A stretch of DNA of 64,000 bases from Halosimplex carlsbadense 2-9-1 (GTDB taxonomy: Archaea; Halobacteriota; Halobacteria; Halobacteriales; Haloarculaceae), in the NCBI RefSeq assembly GCF_000337455.1, contig NZ_AOIU01000036.1, positions 62,001-126,000 of the forward strand, written 5' to 3'. Every line of letters begins with the position of its first letter. Position 1 is the stretch's first letter. Below are positions 8,970 through 18,248 of the stretch, in pieces. The notes beneath the pieces are model-generated. The model was not told the DNA's origin. It made no database searches and saw nothing but the letters and a program-made list of their open reading frames with translations. The position numbers were made by a program, and so were the translations under genes.

Positions 8970-8993
8970 GGTGGGGTGGACAGCGAAGGGGGG

Positions 8994-9833
8994 TCAGAGG
9001 TCGGGCTGGCGATTGAGATGGTCCTCGCCGGGGAGCGTGGTGTCGCCGCGGTCGAGCGCACCGGTGAACTGCCGGCGGAAGCGACCGGGGTCGGCCTCCA
9101 GGGCGCGGGCGGCCGTGCCGCGGACGATCCTGGGTTCGGACTCGTCGTCGGCGACCTCCCGGAGCGTCTCCCGGGCGCGGTCGTCGTCGACGCCCGCGAG
9201 CAGGTGGACCGCCCACTCTCGCACCCGCTCGCTCTCGTCGTCGACGGCGTCGAGCAGCGGTTCGAGCGCGTCCTCGCCGCGGCGCTTGAACACGGAGACG
9301 AGGGCGTTGCGCCGAACGGCGTGGTGGTCGGCGTCGAGCGCGTCGTCGATGCGGTCGGCGTAGGTCTCCCGGTCGATGCGGTCGAGCGCGACGAGCGCCT
9401 CGGCGCGGACCCAGGGGTCGTCGTCCTCGGCGATCTCGACGGCCGCCGGACCGGCGCGTTCGCCGCCGAGCTTCGCCAGCGCCTCGACGGCGAACTGGCG
9501 CACGTCGGCGTCGTCGTCTTCCATCCCGGCGGTGATCAGCGCCTCGACGACGGCCGGGTCGCGGTCCTCCTCGGCCAGCGAGAGCGCCGCCCGCTGGCGC
9601 TCGACGGCGTCGCCGGTCGCGAGGCGTTCGAGCTTCTCCGTCGCGCTCTCGCTGGCGATCAGCGACGTGTCGGCCGCCGAGAGTTCCCGCGGCGTGGCCT
9701 CGCCGATCTCGACGTCCTCGCGGCTCACCTCGATGTCCTCCAGGCCAGCGTGGTCGACGTCGAACCCGGGGCTCTGTTCGGGGTGAACCCGCGGGTCGGT
9801 CGGCCCGTCGGTGGCCTCCTCGGGGTCACGCAT
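8994..9833 (-). CDS. HEAT-repeat protein of the nar operon
   Basis: A 279-aa acidic protein. After an N-terminal leader of about 75 residues it is made of helical HEAT/PBS-lyase-like repeats of about 30 residues: DDDADVRQFAVEALAKLGG, EDDDPWVRAEALVALDRI, ADHHAVRRNALVSVFKR, DESERVREWAVHLLAGV and so on. Such repeats act as protein-binding scaffolds; no catalytic site is seen. The start ATG at 9833 overlaps the stop of the preceding membrane protein gene by 8 bp, and it is in frame with the long repeat domain. An assembly or interaction role for the nitrate reductase complex is inferred from the operon alone. Confidence 0.88.
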   Translation of the reverse strand: MRDPEEATDGPTDPRVHPEQSPGFDVDHAGLEDIEVSREDVEIGEATPRELSAADTSLIASESATEKLERLATGDAVERQRAALSLAEEDRDPAVVEALITAGMEDDDADVRQFAVEALAKLGGERAGPAAVEIAEDDDPWVRAEALVALDRIDRETYADRIDDALDADHHAVRRNALVSVFKRRGEDALEPLLDAVDDESERVREWAVHLLAGVDDDRARETLREVADDESEPRIVRGTAARALEADPGRFRRQFTGALDRGDTTLPGEDHLNRQPDL

Positions 9834-10788
9834 CGGCGACACCCCCAGGAGTCCGCTCGGTTTCCGCGCCGGCGGGCGCCCACTCGCGGACGAGGACGAC
9901 CAGCCCGAGCGCGAACGCGACGGCTCGGGGGAGCGTCCCCGGGACGCCGGCGAACAGCAGCAGCGCCGCGGCGACCGCGGGCCCGAACGCCCGTCGGCGC
10001 GCGTCGGCGACGACCGTGGTGAGAGCCCCGCCGATCCCGAGCGCGAGCAGCGCGAGCGGGACCGTCCCGGCGCCGAAGGCGACGAGCGCGACCGCGCCGG
10101 CGACGAACGGCGCGCTCGCCGCGGCGACGACCACTGCGAACGCGGCGACCGCCCACAGCCCGAGGTCGAGCGTCCGGTCGACCCCGCGTGCCAGCGGCAG
10201 CGCCGCCAGCGTCGCGAAAGCGACGGCGGCGCCCGCCGGCCGGAGCGTCGTCGTTCCGATCCCCGCGGAGGCCGCGAGCGACCACGCGAGCGCGAGCGCA
10301 CCCAGCGCCGCGACGGCCGCGGGGCGGGCGATCGGTGCGAACGCGGCACGGAGCGAGTCGACAGGACCGACGCGAACGTGCGCTCGCTCGGCGAGTTCGA
10401 CGACGAGCGCGGCACTGGTCCCGGCGAGGACGGCCGCGGCCGCCGGGAGCCACGCCGCGGCGTCGGCCGCGCCAACGAGTCCGAAAACGCCCGCGGCCGC
10501 GAGCGCCACCCGTTCGGCGCGGGCGTCGGCGTCGACCGCCAGCCCCAGGAGCGCGAGCGCCGGGACGACCGCCGCCAGCGTCGTCACCGCCGGGGTCGCG
10601 GCGCGACCGGCCGGCGGGAGGCCGACGGGCGCGTTGCGGGCGAGTCGCAGGGCCAGCACGCCGGCGGTCGGAACGAGCGCGGCCGACCCGAGCAGCGTCG
10701 CGAGCGACACCGGCAGACCGCTCGCGGGGCGGTCGCGAGACGCCGCTCCCGCGGCTCGCTCGCCGGCGTCCGCTGTCGGCCGGCTCAC
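9826..10788 (-). CDS. Polytopic membrane protein of the nar operon, unknown function
   Basis: A 320-aa very Ala/Val/Leu-rich protein with about nine hydrophobic segments separated by short Arg/Asp loops. The GTG start at 10788 overlaps the narJ stop (GTGA), and the stop overlaps the HEAT gene by 8 bp, so it is translated as part of the operon. The open frame continues upstream antisense-like with Arg-rich non-protein sequence, which is why the long version is not used. No cofactor-ligand pattern (paired His, CxxCH) is evident. It could be a membrane anchor or transporter-like component, but I cannot assign a function. Confidence 0.78.
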   Translation of the reverse strand: MSRPTADAGERAAGAASRDRPASGLPVSLATLLGSAALVPTAGVLALRLARNAPVGLPPAGRAATPAVTTLAAVVPALALLGLAVDADARAERVALAAAGVFGLVGAADAAAWLPAAAAVLAGTSAALVVELAERAHVRVGPVDSLRAAFAPIARPAAVAALGALALAWSLAASAGIGTTTLRPAGAAVAFATLAALPLARGVDRTLDLGLWAVAAFAVVVAAASAPFVAGAVALVAFGAGTVPLALLALGIGGALTTVVADARRRAFGPAVAAALLLFAGVPGTLPRAVAFALGLVVLVREWAPAGAETERTPGGVADA

Positions 10789-11528
10789 GGGTCGCCCCCC
10801 TCTTCCAGGCGGTCGGCCAGGTCCGCGGTGTCGGCGGCGATCAGCCGCCGGCAGAAGGCCGCGAGTTCGCCGTAGTAGCCGGTCCCCGGTTCGCCGTCGA
10901 GGGCGTCGGCGACCCCTTCGGAGAGGACCGCGAGGTGGCGGTCGAGGAAGTCCAGCCGCGCGCGAGCGGCGTCGGGGTCGACCGCCGCCTCGCGCCGACA
11001 GAGGTAGCCGGCGAACTCTAACTCCAGCCGGTAGTGGTCGTGGTTCTCCCGGCGGTCGGTGTCGACCTCGACGCCGAAGTAGTCGTAGACCCGCGCCAGG
11101 TCGAGGTTCACGTCGTTCCACGACGCCTCCGGCCGGTAGCCGGACTCGTACAGTGACACGCTCGGTCCCTCGGCGTCGATGGTGCCGTCCGTGCGGTCCT
11201 CGACGGTCGTGTGCCCGAGGACGAACAGGTCGTTGAACCGCGCACACACCGTCTCGCGGTCGTCGTCGGTGGTCAGGTCCGGGGGATGGACGTCGAGGGT
11301 CGTCCGGTCGAGCAGGCGCCGACACTCGCGGTCGAGCGCACCCGAAGCGAGCGCCTCGTGGAGCTGTTCGTCCGGTTCGGTCAGCGCCCGCGCGGCCAGC
11401 GCGTACAGCCCGCCCCGGGCGGCGGCGTCGCGGTCGGCGTCCGTCGGCGGTTCGTCGTCGACGGCCCGGCGGTCGCCCTCGGGGGCGTCCTCCGCGGACT
11501 GGGAGTCGACCGGTTCGGCGTCGCTCAC
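10785..11528 (-). CDS. narJ: NarJ/TorD-family molybdoenzyme chaperone
   Basis: A 247-aa protein with an acidic disordered N-terminus (about 35 residues) followed by an all-helical TorD/DmsD/NarJ fold. Recognisable pieces are GGLYALAARALTEPDEQL, FNDLFVLGHT, SVSLYESGYRP and VYDYFGVEVDTDRRENHDH, which gives the YxxFGL and E-x-xDH spacing of redox-enzyme maturation proteins. It binds the apo-NarG and its Tat signal until Moco is inserted. GTG start at 11528 overlaps the stop of the gamma-subunit gene (GTGA); the stop overlaps the next membrane protein gene. Placement after narGH is as in other haloarchaeal nar operons. Confidence 0.92.
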   Translation of the reverse strand: MSDAEPVDSQSAEDAPEGDRRAVDDEPPTDADRDAAARGGLYALAARALTEPDEQLHEALASGALDRECRRLLDRTTLDVHPPDLTTDDDRETVCARFNDLFVLGHTTVEDRTDGTIDAEGPSVSLYESGYRPEASWNDVNLDLARVYDYFGVEVDTDRRENHDHYRLELEFAGYLCRREAAVDPDAARARLDFLDRHLAVLSEGVADALDGEPGTGYYGELAAFCRRLIAADTADLADRLEEGGDP

Positions 11529-12361
11529 GCCGCTTCACCCCGCGTTCGGCGGACGCCCTCGATGGTCACGACCGTGACGAACAGGACCGCGAGCCCGGCG
11601 GCCGTCCAGAGGATGGTCTCGTAGGGCGGTCCCTGCGGACCGGGCCCCATGGCGAGGTACTGCCACTCGCTGACGGCCTTGCGGCCGGCCCGCTCGCCGT
11701 AGGACCCGTTCCAGACCGCGACCGACACGTCCACGTCCTGCTCGCCGGACAGGTCGGTTCGGTTGCCGGCCATGGCGGCCTCCCTGGTGAACGCGACGTG
11801 CCACTCGCCGCCCTCGTGGACTGCCTCGGCGTCGACGGCCGACTGGTCGAAGCTCGTGGTCGTCCCGGCACCGCCGGCGAGCAGTTCCTCGGTCGTTCCG
11901 CCGGCCCAGTACCAGACGTTGACGTGGTTGCCCGTGCCGCCCATCGCGATGGGCGGGCGCGCGCTCTCGTTCTCCGGGAACTGGACGGCGACGGCGTCGG
12001 CGAACTCGCGCAGGTCGGAGGCGTTGCGGTCGGCGGTCGCGTCCGGCCAGGAGACCCGGACGAAGGCGTGCGAGCCGTTGCTCGCGGCGCGGACCTGCGC
12101 GTGCGTGGTCGAGACGTTACTCGCTTGCGGCAGCCCGCTCGGCGCGCTGGCCAGCGCGAGTTCCACGCTCGGCACAGCCGTCCACGACTCGGCGGTCGGG
12201 TCCGTCGCGTTGGCCCCTACGTCGCCGACCGGCACCTCGTTGGCCGGCCGCGCGCTCGTCAGCGTCGGGAGCACCGCCGCGCCGACGACCGCGAGGACGA
12301 CCAACGCGGCGACGCCGAGCCAGGAGCGGTCCCGCGCTCTCGTCGCCGAATCGTCAGTCAT
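11525..12361 (-). CDS. Type II molybdoenzyme haem-b (gamma) subunit, ethylbenzene-dehydrogenase-related
   Basis: A 278-aa protein with an N-terminal hydrophobic signal/anchor (residues 15-34) and a C-terminal membrane helix (about 250-268). The external domain between them (VRVSWPDATADRNASDLREFADAVAVQFP, split by shorter strands) matches the EbdC/DdhC/SerC-type haem-b binding fold. Four or five N-x-S/T sites occur. It replaces the usual polytopic NarI and is expected to sit on the outer face, passing electrons to NarH. It overlaps narH by 8 bp and narJ by 4 bp. Methionine and lysine haem ligands are expected by family but I cannot assign them with certainty here. Confidence 0.85.
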   Translation of the reverse strand: MTDDSATRARDRSWLGVAALVVLAVVGAAVLPTLTSARPANEVPVGDVGANATDPTAESWTAVPSVELALASAPSGLPQASNVSTTHAQVRAASNGSHAFVRVSWPDATADRNASDLREFADAVAVQFPENESARPPIAMGGTGNHVNVWYWAGGTTEELLAGGAGTTTSFDQSAVDAEAVHEGGEWHVAFTREAAMAGNRTDLSGEQDVDVSVAVWNGSYGERAGRKAVSEWQYLAMGPGPQGPPYETILWTAAGLAVLFVTVVTIEGVRRTRGEAA

Positions 12362-13427
12362 CGTCGAACACCCCCAGCCGGTACTGCTGTGCGGGGTTCT
12401 TGTCCTGGAGCATCTCCATCAGTTCGCTGTCCTCGCCGCGTTCGACCCGGTCGCGGTGGCGCTCGATGGTGTCGAGGGCCCCATTCACGCGGTCGCCGAA
12501 CAGCTCTTCGAGGTACTCGCGCGGGATGCGGTCGACGCCCTCGATGCTCTCGCCGTCCTCCGAGTGCTGGGGCGGCGCGTAGGGCGGGATGTAGTAGACG
12601 TTCGGCACCGTCTCGAACTCCGGATGCAGCGGCAGCGCCACCTCGTACTCCTCGACGAGCTTGTAGATGGGACCGTCCTCGTCGTCGAGGTATCCGACCA
12701 GCCGGAGCTGTGGCGGGCACTCCTCCGCGCAGGCGGTCGCGTGGACGGTGTCGTCCGGGCCCTCGCCCTCGATGCGGGGGTAACAGAAGATGCACTTCTC
12801 GGATTTCTTCTTGGCGGCGTTGTAGTACACCTTCTTGTAGGGACAGCCCTCGACGCAATAGCGGTAGCCCCGACAGCGCTCCTGGTCGACGAGGACGATG
12901 CCGTCCTCCTCGCGCTTGTACAGCGCTTTGCGGGGGCAGGCCTCGACGCAGGAGGGGTGGGTGCAGTGGTTGCAGATCCGCGGGAGGTAGAAGTAGTAGC
13001 TGTTGGGGTACTCGCCGGCGCCCTGGTCCTCGTCCCAGTTGGGGCCCCACTCGGGGTCGACGTTCTGGGGCCGAAGCGGCTCGTCGCTGCCGTCGTACAT
13101 GATATCCGAGTGGTTGAACTCCCAGTCGCCGCCGTAGCGCTCTTTCTCGGGGATCTCGCCGGGCTGGCGCTCGCTGTGGTCTTCCGACTTCCAGCCGCCG
13201 CCCGACTCCTCCCAGCCTTTCGGGTACCCCTCGCCGGGCTTGGTCTCGACGTTGTTCCAGTACATGTAGTCGCGGCCGCCGCCCTCCGTCCAGAGGGTCT
13301 TGCACGCGACCGTGCAGGTCTGACAGCCGATGCACTTGTTCAGATCCATCACCATCGCGACCTGGTGGTCGATCCCGTCTGCGATGTCGATGTGCGTGTC
13401 GTCGCTCTGGGCGTCGTCGGTGCTCAC
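12354..13427 (-). CDS. narH: Respiratory nitrate reductase beta subunit NarH (Fe-S)
   Basis: A 357-aa Fe-S protein with four cysteine groups: CIGCQTCTVAC (about residues 32-42), CNHCTHPSCVEACP (about 152), CRGYRYCVEGCP (about 184) and CIFC with CAEECP (about 212-235). The third group has Tyr where a [4Fe-4S] site would have Cys, as in NarH/DmsB type II subunits, which have Trp here and bind [3Fe-4S]. It relays electrons between the haem-b subunit and NarG. The GTG start overlaps the narG stop (GTGA). No Tat signal is present, so export presumably occurs as a complex with NarG. Confidence 0.96.
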   Translation of the reverse strand: MSTDDAQSDDTHIDIADGIDHQVAMVMDLNKCIGCQTCTVACKTLWTEGGGRDYMYWNNVETKPGEGYPKGWEESGGGWKSEDHSERQPGEIPEKERYGGDWEFNHSDIMYDGSDEPLRPQNVDPEWGPNWDEDQGAGEYPNSYYFYLPRICNHCTHPSCVEACPRKALYKREEDGIVLVDQERCRGYRYCVEGCPYKKVYYNAAKKKSEKCIFCYPRIEGEGPDDTVHATACAEECPPQLRLVGYLDDEDGPIYKLVEEYEVALPLHPEFETVPNVYYIPPYAPPQHSEDGESIEGVDRIPREYLEELFGDRVNGALDTIERHRDRVERGEDSELMEMLQDKNPAQQYRLGVFDDD

Positions 13428-16400
13428 GACTGCTCACCCCCGTCGGCGGCGTCGACGGTACTGCCATCCGGCGGATCGCCGCCGTCGGCCAGCCGCAGAT
13501 CGGCCGCCGTCTCCTCGCCGTCACCGTCACTCTCGCCCTCGCTCTCGCCCTGCTCGGCCGGTCGCACGTCGACGCGCACGTCGGAGTTGACCCCGGTCGG
13601 TCCCCAGTAGTTGGGGAAGAAATAGAGGTGTTCGCCGGTGTCCTCGGGGTACTGGACCAGCTGGGTCGGCTTCATGTACATCGGGACGAGCGTGTTGAAG
13701 TTGTCCCGGTCGGGGTACTGGAACTTCTCCCAGGAGAAGAAGTGGCGCACCGTCCCGGGCTCGCTGGATGGGTAGATCTTCGCCTGCACCTCGACGCTGC
13801 CCAGGTCGTTGAACACCTCGACCGTGTCGCCGTCCTCGATGCCCCGCTCCTCGGCGTCCTGAGGGTTGAGGAAGACGGTCGGTTCGCCCCGCTGGAGGTT
13901 GAGCATCGTCTCGTTGTCGCGCCACGTCGAGTGGATCGACCACCGGCTGTGTGGCGTGCTGTACGAGAGGGGGTAGCTCCCGCCGGTGTTCGCCGGGCCT
14001 TCCTTGTGAGTCGGGAGCTCCTCGCCGAGTTCGAGGTACCAGTCGTGGTCGACGTAGTACTGCTGGCGCCCCGTGAAGGTGGGCCAGGGCTCCTTGTCCT
14101 GCACGTAGTTCTGCCAGGGCGTGTACGCTTCGCCGTCCTCGATGTCGGAGGTCCAGTGACTGCCCGCTTCGAGCAGCCGCTGGGGCTGGTCGATGGTGTC
14201 GTCGAGCGTGATCTGCTCGTCGGTCCCTTCGGGGTTGGACTCCTCGGAGTGTTCGAGGATGTACTCGCAGGCCGCACGATCCTCCGCCAGGGCGCCCTCC
14301 TCGTCGGACTCCCAGTCGCGCACGTAGTCGTCGTAGATCGACTGGAGGTCGATCTCGCGGTCGAACTGCCGGTCGTCGATCGGTTCGACGCCACGCTCCT
14401 GTGCCACTTCCTGGATCTTCTCCGCGAGGTCGCGGAAGATTTGCCAGTCGGTCTTGGCCTCGCCCAGCGGCTCGACCGCGGGCGTGAACGGATGCACGTA
14501 GCTGTGCATGTCCGTCATCGACAGGTCGTACTTCTCATAGTGGCTCGCCGCGGGGAGGACGATATCGGAGTACAGCGCCGTCGAGTCCATCCGGAAGTTG
14601 ATGTCGACGACGAGGTCGAGTTTCGGCCACAGCTCCTCCTCGACGGCGACGTTGCCCTTGGCCTGGTTGAAGTAGTTGCCCCGCCAGACGAACATCGTCG
14701 ACGGGTCCGGTCGGGAGCCGTCCTCGCGTTCGGAGGGATAGACCGGCATCCAGTCCTTCTTGATCGACTCGCGGATCTTCGCCGCGGTGTCCTCGTCGGT
14801 GTTGTCGAGGATGCCCGCGTGGAAGTAGGTCCACAGCGTCGTCGGGACGCCCCGCACACTGCCGGTCGGGAAGGAAAGGGTCTGCCAGCCGTGGAACGTC
14901 CAGATCTTCTCCTGGCCGACGTAGTGGTCGAGGCCGGTGCCCTGCTCGCCGAGGTTGCCGGTGAGGGTGACCAGCAGCTGGATCGCGCGGTTGCCTAGGT
15001 CGTTGTGGTACCAGTCGTTGACGCCCTTGCCGTGGATGATCTTCGCCTTGTCGGCCTCGGCGAACTCGCGGGCGACCCGCTGGTAGGTCTCCTCGCCCAC
15101 CGTGGTCTCGTCGGTCACGAACTCCGGGGTGTACTCCGACAGTTCGTCCCGGAGGTTCTCCCACACGGAGCGCACGGCGACGCTGTCGGCGTCGGCGCCA
15201 TCGGCCAGATCGACCGAGCGCTCGACCGACAGTCGCGGGTCGAAGTCGAGTTCGATCGACGACTCGGGGTCGTTCTGCCCGTCGCGGTCGCCGAGCGACC
15301 CGGGGGCCATCCGGAGGCTCCCCTCGGAATCGACCATCACGAACGTCTTCTCGGGGCGGTCGACGTCGTCGCCGACGCTCGGGACTTCGCTCGCGCGGAG
15401 GAACTTCCCGGTGTCCTCGCGGACGAGCAGCGGCATGTCGGTCTGTTCCTTGAGGTGCGCTTCGTCGTGCAGGTCTTCGTCGACGATGGTCTGTGCCATC
15501 CCGAGCGCGAGGGCGGTGTCGGTACCGCCCTCCGGCGAGAGCCACTCGTCGGTGTGGATCGCGGTCTGCGAGTAGTCGGTGAAGACGCCGACCCGTTTCG
15601 TGCCGTTGTAGGCGGCGTCGAGGAAGAACTTCGCGTCGGGGATGCGGGTGACGTTGATGTTGCTCCCCCACGCGATGATGTAGTCGGCGTTGTACCAGTC
15701 GGCGCTCTCGGCGTTGTCCGTCTGGGTACCCCAGGTGATCGGCTGGCCCGGCGGGAGGTCCGAGTACCAGTCGTAGAAGCTGTGGGAGACGCCGCCGAGG
15801 AGGTTGACGAGCCGGCTCCCGGAGGCGAAGGAGACGGGGCTCATCGCCGGGATCGGCGTGAACCCGGAGATGGCGTCGTAGCGGCCGGCCTCGACCTCGT
15901 CGACGACGTGCTCGGCGATCTCCGTCAGCGCCTCGTCCCAGCTGATCCGCTGCCACTTGCCCTCGCCGCGCTCGCCGGTGCGGCGCATCGGGTACTTGAT
16001 GCGCTGGTCGGCGTTGACGTAGTCGGTGTAGCAGGCTCCCTTCTGACAGCCCCGCGGGTTCGGGTCGGGCAGGCTCTCGTCGAAGTTCGGGTAGTCGCCG
16101 GCCTGCTCCTCGCGCCAGACCTGGCCGTTCTTGACGTAGACGTTCCACGAACACGAGCCGGTGCAGTTGACCGAGTGCGTCGAACGATGTTTGGAGTCCC
16201 AGTCCCACTCCTCGCGGTAGAGGTCCTCCCACTCCCGGTAGGGGTAGTCGCCGATCGGGTCGTTGACGACCTGCAGCCGGGTCATCTGGAGGAAGTCCTG
16301 CGCGAGGCCGGTCCCCGAGGCGCCCGCGCCGGCGACGCCGGCCGCGCCGACGCCCTTCAGGAAGTCCCGGCGCGACACGTCCACGCCGGCGCCGCCGTCG

Positions 16401-16543
16401 GAACGGAGTTCCGACGAGCCCCCGCTCGCTCCGCTTGCGGGGACCCCGTCGGTGCTCACGTCCGTGTCGGAGTCGGTCGCTTCGCTGTCGGTGCTGTCGG
16501 TCGGCGGGTCGTCGGTCAGATCGGTCGAGTGGTCGTCGGTCAT
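13424..16543 (-). CDS. narG: Respiratory nitrate reductase alpha subunit NarG (Mo-bisMGD)
   Basis: The catalytic subunit, 1039 aa. A Thr/Asp-rich leader is followed by a Tat signal VSRRDFLKGVGAAGVAG (twin Arg at 58-59), so the active site faces outside the membrane. The FS0 cluster ligands H123-x3-C127-x3-C131-x34-C166 have exactly the NarG spacing. SFYDWYSDLPPGQP holds the expected Mo-ligating Asp region, and WGSNINVTRIPDA is highly conserved. The C-terminal dinucleotide-binding domain ends in YWGPTGVNSDVRVDV. ATG at 16543 overlaps the 59-aa gene stop (ATGA). Length and motifs match haloarchaeal pNarG; chlorate or selenate reduction is less likely. Confidence 0.97.
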   Translation of the reverse strand: MTDDHSTDLTDDPPTDSTDSEATDSDTDVSTDGVPASGASGGSSELRSDGGAGVDVSRRDFLKGVGAAGVAGAGASGTGLAQDFLQMTRLQVVNDPIGDYPYREWEDLYREEWDWDSKHRSTHSVNCTGSCSWNVYVKNGQVWREEQAGDYPNFDESLPDPNPRGCQKGACYTDYVNADQRIKYPMRRTGERGEGKWQRISWDEALTEIAEHVVDEVEAGRYDAISGFTPIPAMSPVSFASGSRLVNLLGGVSHSFYDWYSDLPPGQPITWGTQTDNAESADWYNADYIIAWGSNINVTRIPDAKFFLDAAYNGTKRVGVFTDYSQTAIHTDEWLSPEGGTDTALALGMAQTIVDEDLHDEAHLKEQTDMPLLVREDTGKFLRASEVPSVGDDVDRPEKTFVMVDSEGSLRMAPGSLGDRDGQNDPESSIELDFDPRLSVERSVDLADGADADSVAVRSVWENLRDELSEYTPEFVTDETTVGEETYQRVAREFAEADKAKIIHGKGVNDWYHNDLGNRAIQLLVTLTGNLGEQGTGLDHYVGQEKIWTFHGWQTLSFPTGSVRGVPTTLWTYFHAGILDNTDEDTAAKIRESIKKDWMPVYPSEREDGSRPDPSTMFVWRGNYFNQAKGNVAVEEELWPKLDLVVDINFRMDSTALYSDIVLPAASHYEKYDLSMTDMHSYVHPFTPAVEPLGEAKTDWQIFRDLAEKIQEVAQERGVEPIDDRQFDREIDLQSIYDDYVRDWESDEEGALAEDRAACEYILEHSEESNPEGTDEQITLDDTIDQPQRLLEAGSHWTSDIEDGEAYTPWQNYVQDKEPWPTFTGRQQYYVDHDWYLELGEELPTHKEGPANTGGSYPLSYSTPHSRWSIHSTWRDNETMLNLQRGEPTVFLNPQDAEERGIEDGDTVEVFNDLGSVEVQAKIYPSSEPGTVRHFFSWEKFQYPDRDNFNTLVPMYMKPTQLVQYPEDTGEHLYFFPNYWGPTGVNSDVRVDVRPAEQGESEGESDGDGEETAADLRLADGGDPPDGSTVDAADGGEQS

Positions 16544-16719
16544 TGTTTGGCAACGAAGATAGTCGCGAGTCCGCAGGCGACGCCGGCGGCCGCGAAGGCG
16601 ATCCCTGCGGCGGTGTCGCCGCCGGTGTCGAGTCCGATCGCTATCAGCGCGACGCCCAGCAGCTTGCTCAGTCGGTCGATCCAGCGATAGGAGCGCTCGG
16701 TGACGGTGACCGCCGTCAT
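16540..16719 (-). CDS. 59-aa membrane protein between narC and narG
   Basis: A 59-aa protein: a charged start ([19 protein letters not shown]), then two closely spaced hydrophobic segments of about 13 and 20 residues, and ending AKQ. Both ends overlap neighbours by ATGA (narC stop/its start, its stop/narG start), which strongly supports translation. No family recognised. It may be a small accessory subunit of the bc/nitrate reductase supercomplex; that is inference from position. Confidence 0.78.
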   Translation of the reverse strand: MTAVTVTERSYRWIDRLSKLLGVALIAIGLDTGGDTAAGIAFAAAGVACGLATIFVAKQ

Positions 16720-18248
16720 CGTTCGCCCTCCGTTTCGGGCCGCTCGTCGCTCCCTGCGTCCGCTCCCCCGTTCGCGGCCTCGGGCTCGTCGGCGTCGTTG
16801 CCGCCCAACAGGCCGTAGGTGACCGCCGCACAGAGCGTCGGCCACCCCAGCAGCGCCCACCAAAGGACGGCGTTGACGGCCCCGGTCTCGGTGCCGAGCG
16901 CGTCGGCGGCGATGTTGTTCATACCCGCGATGGAGGCGACCATGATGAACGTCACGCCGAAGACGCCGACGGCGGTCTGTTTCGGCCGGTCGAGCGGGTT
17001 CAGCGCGAAGTGTTCGGGGTCGCGGTAGTAGTCGACGAAGGGCCAGGCGGCGACCGCCCCGAACACGAGTCCCGGCATGAGGATGCCGCCGACGAACTCG
17101 GCGTTGACCTCGCCGAGGATCGGGACGTGGAACGCGAGCCACGACGGCAGCAGCTTCAGGAAGCCGTACACCCACATCAGGAACCAGTCGGGCATGATGA
17201 GCGCGGGCGTGCCCGCGGGGTCGTTGGGGCCGTACTCGGCGACGTTGTGGACCGGGAGGAACCCGGCCAGCAGCGCCAGCGTCGCCAGCGTCAGGAAGAA
17301 GACGACGGCGCTCACCGCCGCCTGGTTCGGGAACGCCGGCAGCCCGACGATGACGCTGTCGTCGTTGCGATCGACGGCGCCGGCCACTTTCGCCCGGACC
17401 GTCCCGGCGACGCCGCCGTCAGTGGCGGCCGGCCCGTCGCCGGCGCCGTCGGTGACCGCGGCCGTCCCGCCGCTCGCGGCCGCGCCCTCCGCCGGCGGCG
17501 CCGGCCCGGGCACGTCCTCGTCGCGCTCGGCCTCGGTGTGTTTCTGGCGCATCAGGATCAGCATGTGGACGCCGATCAGCCCCGCGATGGCCAGCGGGAT
17601 GACGAGGACGTGCAGGAAGTAGAACCTGGGAATGGTGGCCGATGACGGGAACGACCCGCCGAAGACGAGCTTCGAGAGCGCCCCCCCGGCCAGCGGGATC
17701 GAGCTGGCGAGGTTGTAGCCGATCCCCGTCGCAGTGCTGGCGAACTCGTCGAACGGCAGGGCGTAGCCGGTGTAGGCGGCGCCCATCGACAGGCCCGCCA
17801 GCCCGGTACCGACGAGCCAGTTGGGCTCGCGCGGGTTGCGGTAGGCGCCGGTGAAAAAGACCCTGAGCATGTGCAACGCCATCGAGGCGATGAACAGGTG
17901 GGCGGCCCAGTGGTGCATCCGGCGCAGGAGCATGCCGAACGGCACGTCGTAGGTGATGTTGAGGACGCTCGCGAACGCCTCGGGCACGTCCTGGCCCTGG
18001 AAGCGCTCGACGCTGCCCTCGTAGGTCACGTCGCTCGTGCTCGGCTCGAAGAAGAAGCCGAGGAACATCCCCGTCAGTACGAGGACGAGGAAACAGAACA
18101 GGGCGACCTCGCCGAGCAAAAAGGAGTCCTCGGCGGGGAACGCCTTGCCGAGGACGTCCCTGTCGGAATCGAGGTCGAGGCGGGCGTCGACCCAGCCGTA
18201 GGCGCGGCCCAGCCGCCCGCTCCCCTCGCCATCGTCGCTTTCGGCCAT
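16716..18248 (-). CDS. narC: Cytochrome b subunit NarC of the quinol-oxidising complex
   Basis: A 510-aa cytochrome b/b6 protein that fuses the N- and C-terminal domains. The haem-ligand pairs are visible: [18 protein letters not shown] (helix B) and [19 protein letters not shown] (helix D). The Qo-site motif is [10 protein letters not shown] (PEWY type). A linker rich in Ala/Gly/Asp (about residues 230-280) joins the halves. It oxidises menaquinol together with the Rieske protein NarB and feeds the outward-facing NarGH. Start is ATG 18248 in a TGATG overlap with the narB stop; a GTG directly before it (18251) is possible. Confidence 0.94.
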   Translation of the reverse strand: MAESDDGEGSGRLGRAYGWVDARLDLDSDRDVLGKAFPAEDSFLLGEVALFCFLVLVLTGMFLGFFFEPSTSDVTYEGSVERFQGQDVPEAFASVLNITYDVPFGMLLRRMHHWAAHLFIASMALHMLRVFFTGAYRNPREPNWLVGTGLAGLSMGAAYTGYALPFDEFASTATGIGYNLASSIPLAGGALSKLVFGGSFPSSATIPRFYFLHVLVIPLAIAGLIGVHMLILMRQKHTEAERDEDVPGPAPPAEGAAASGGTAAVTDGAGDGPAATDGGVAGTVRAKVAGAVDRNDDSVIVGLPAFPNQAAVSAVVFFLTLATLALLAGFLPVHNVAEYGPNDPAGTPALIMPDWFLMWVYGFLKLLPSWLAFHVPILGEVNAEFVGGILMPGLVFGAVAAWPFVDYYRDPEHFALNPLDRPKQTAVGVFGVTFIMVASIAGMNNIAADALGTETGAVNAVLWWALLGWPTLCAAVTYGLLGGNDADEPEAANGGADAGSDERPETEGER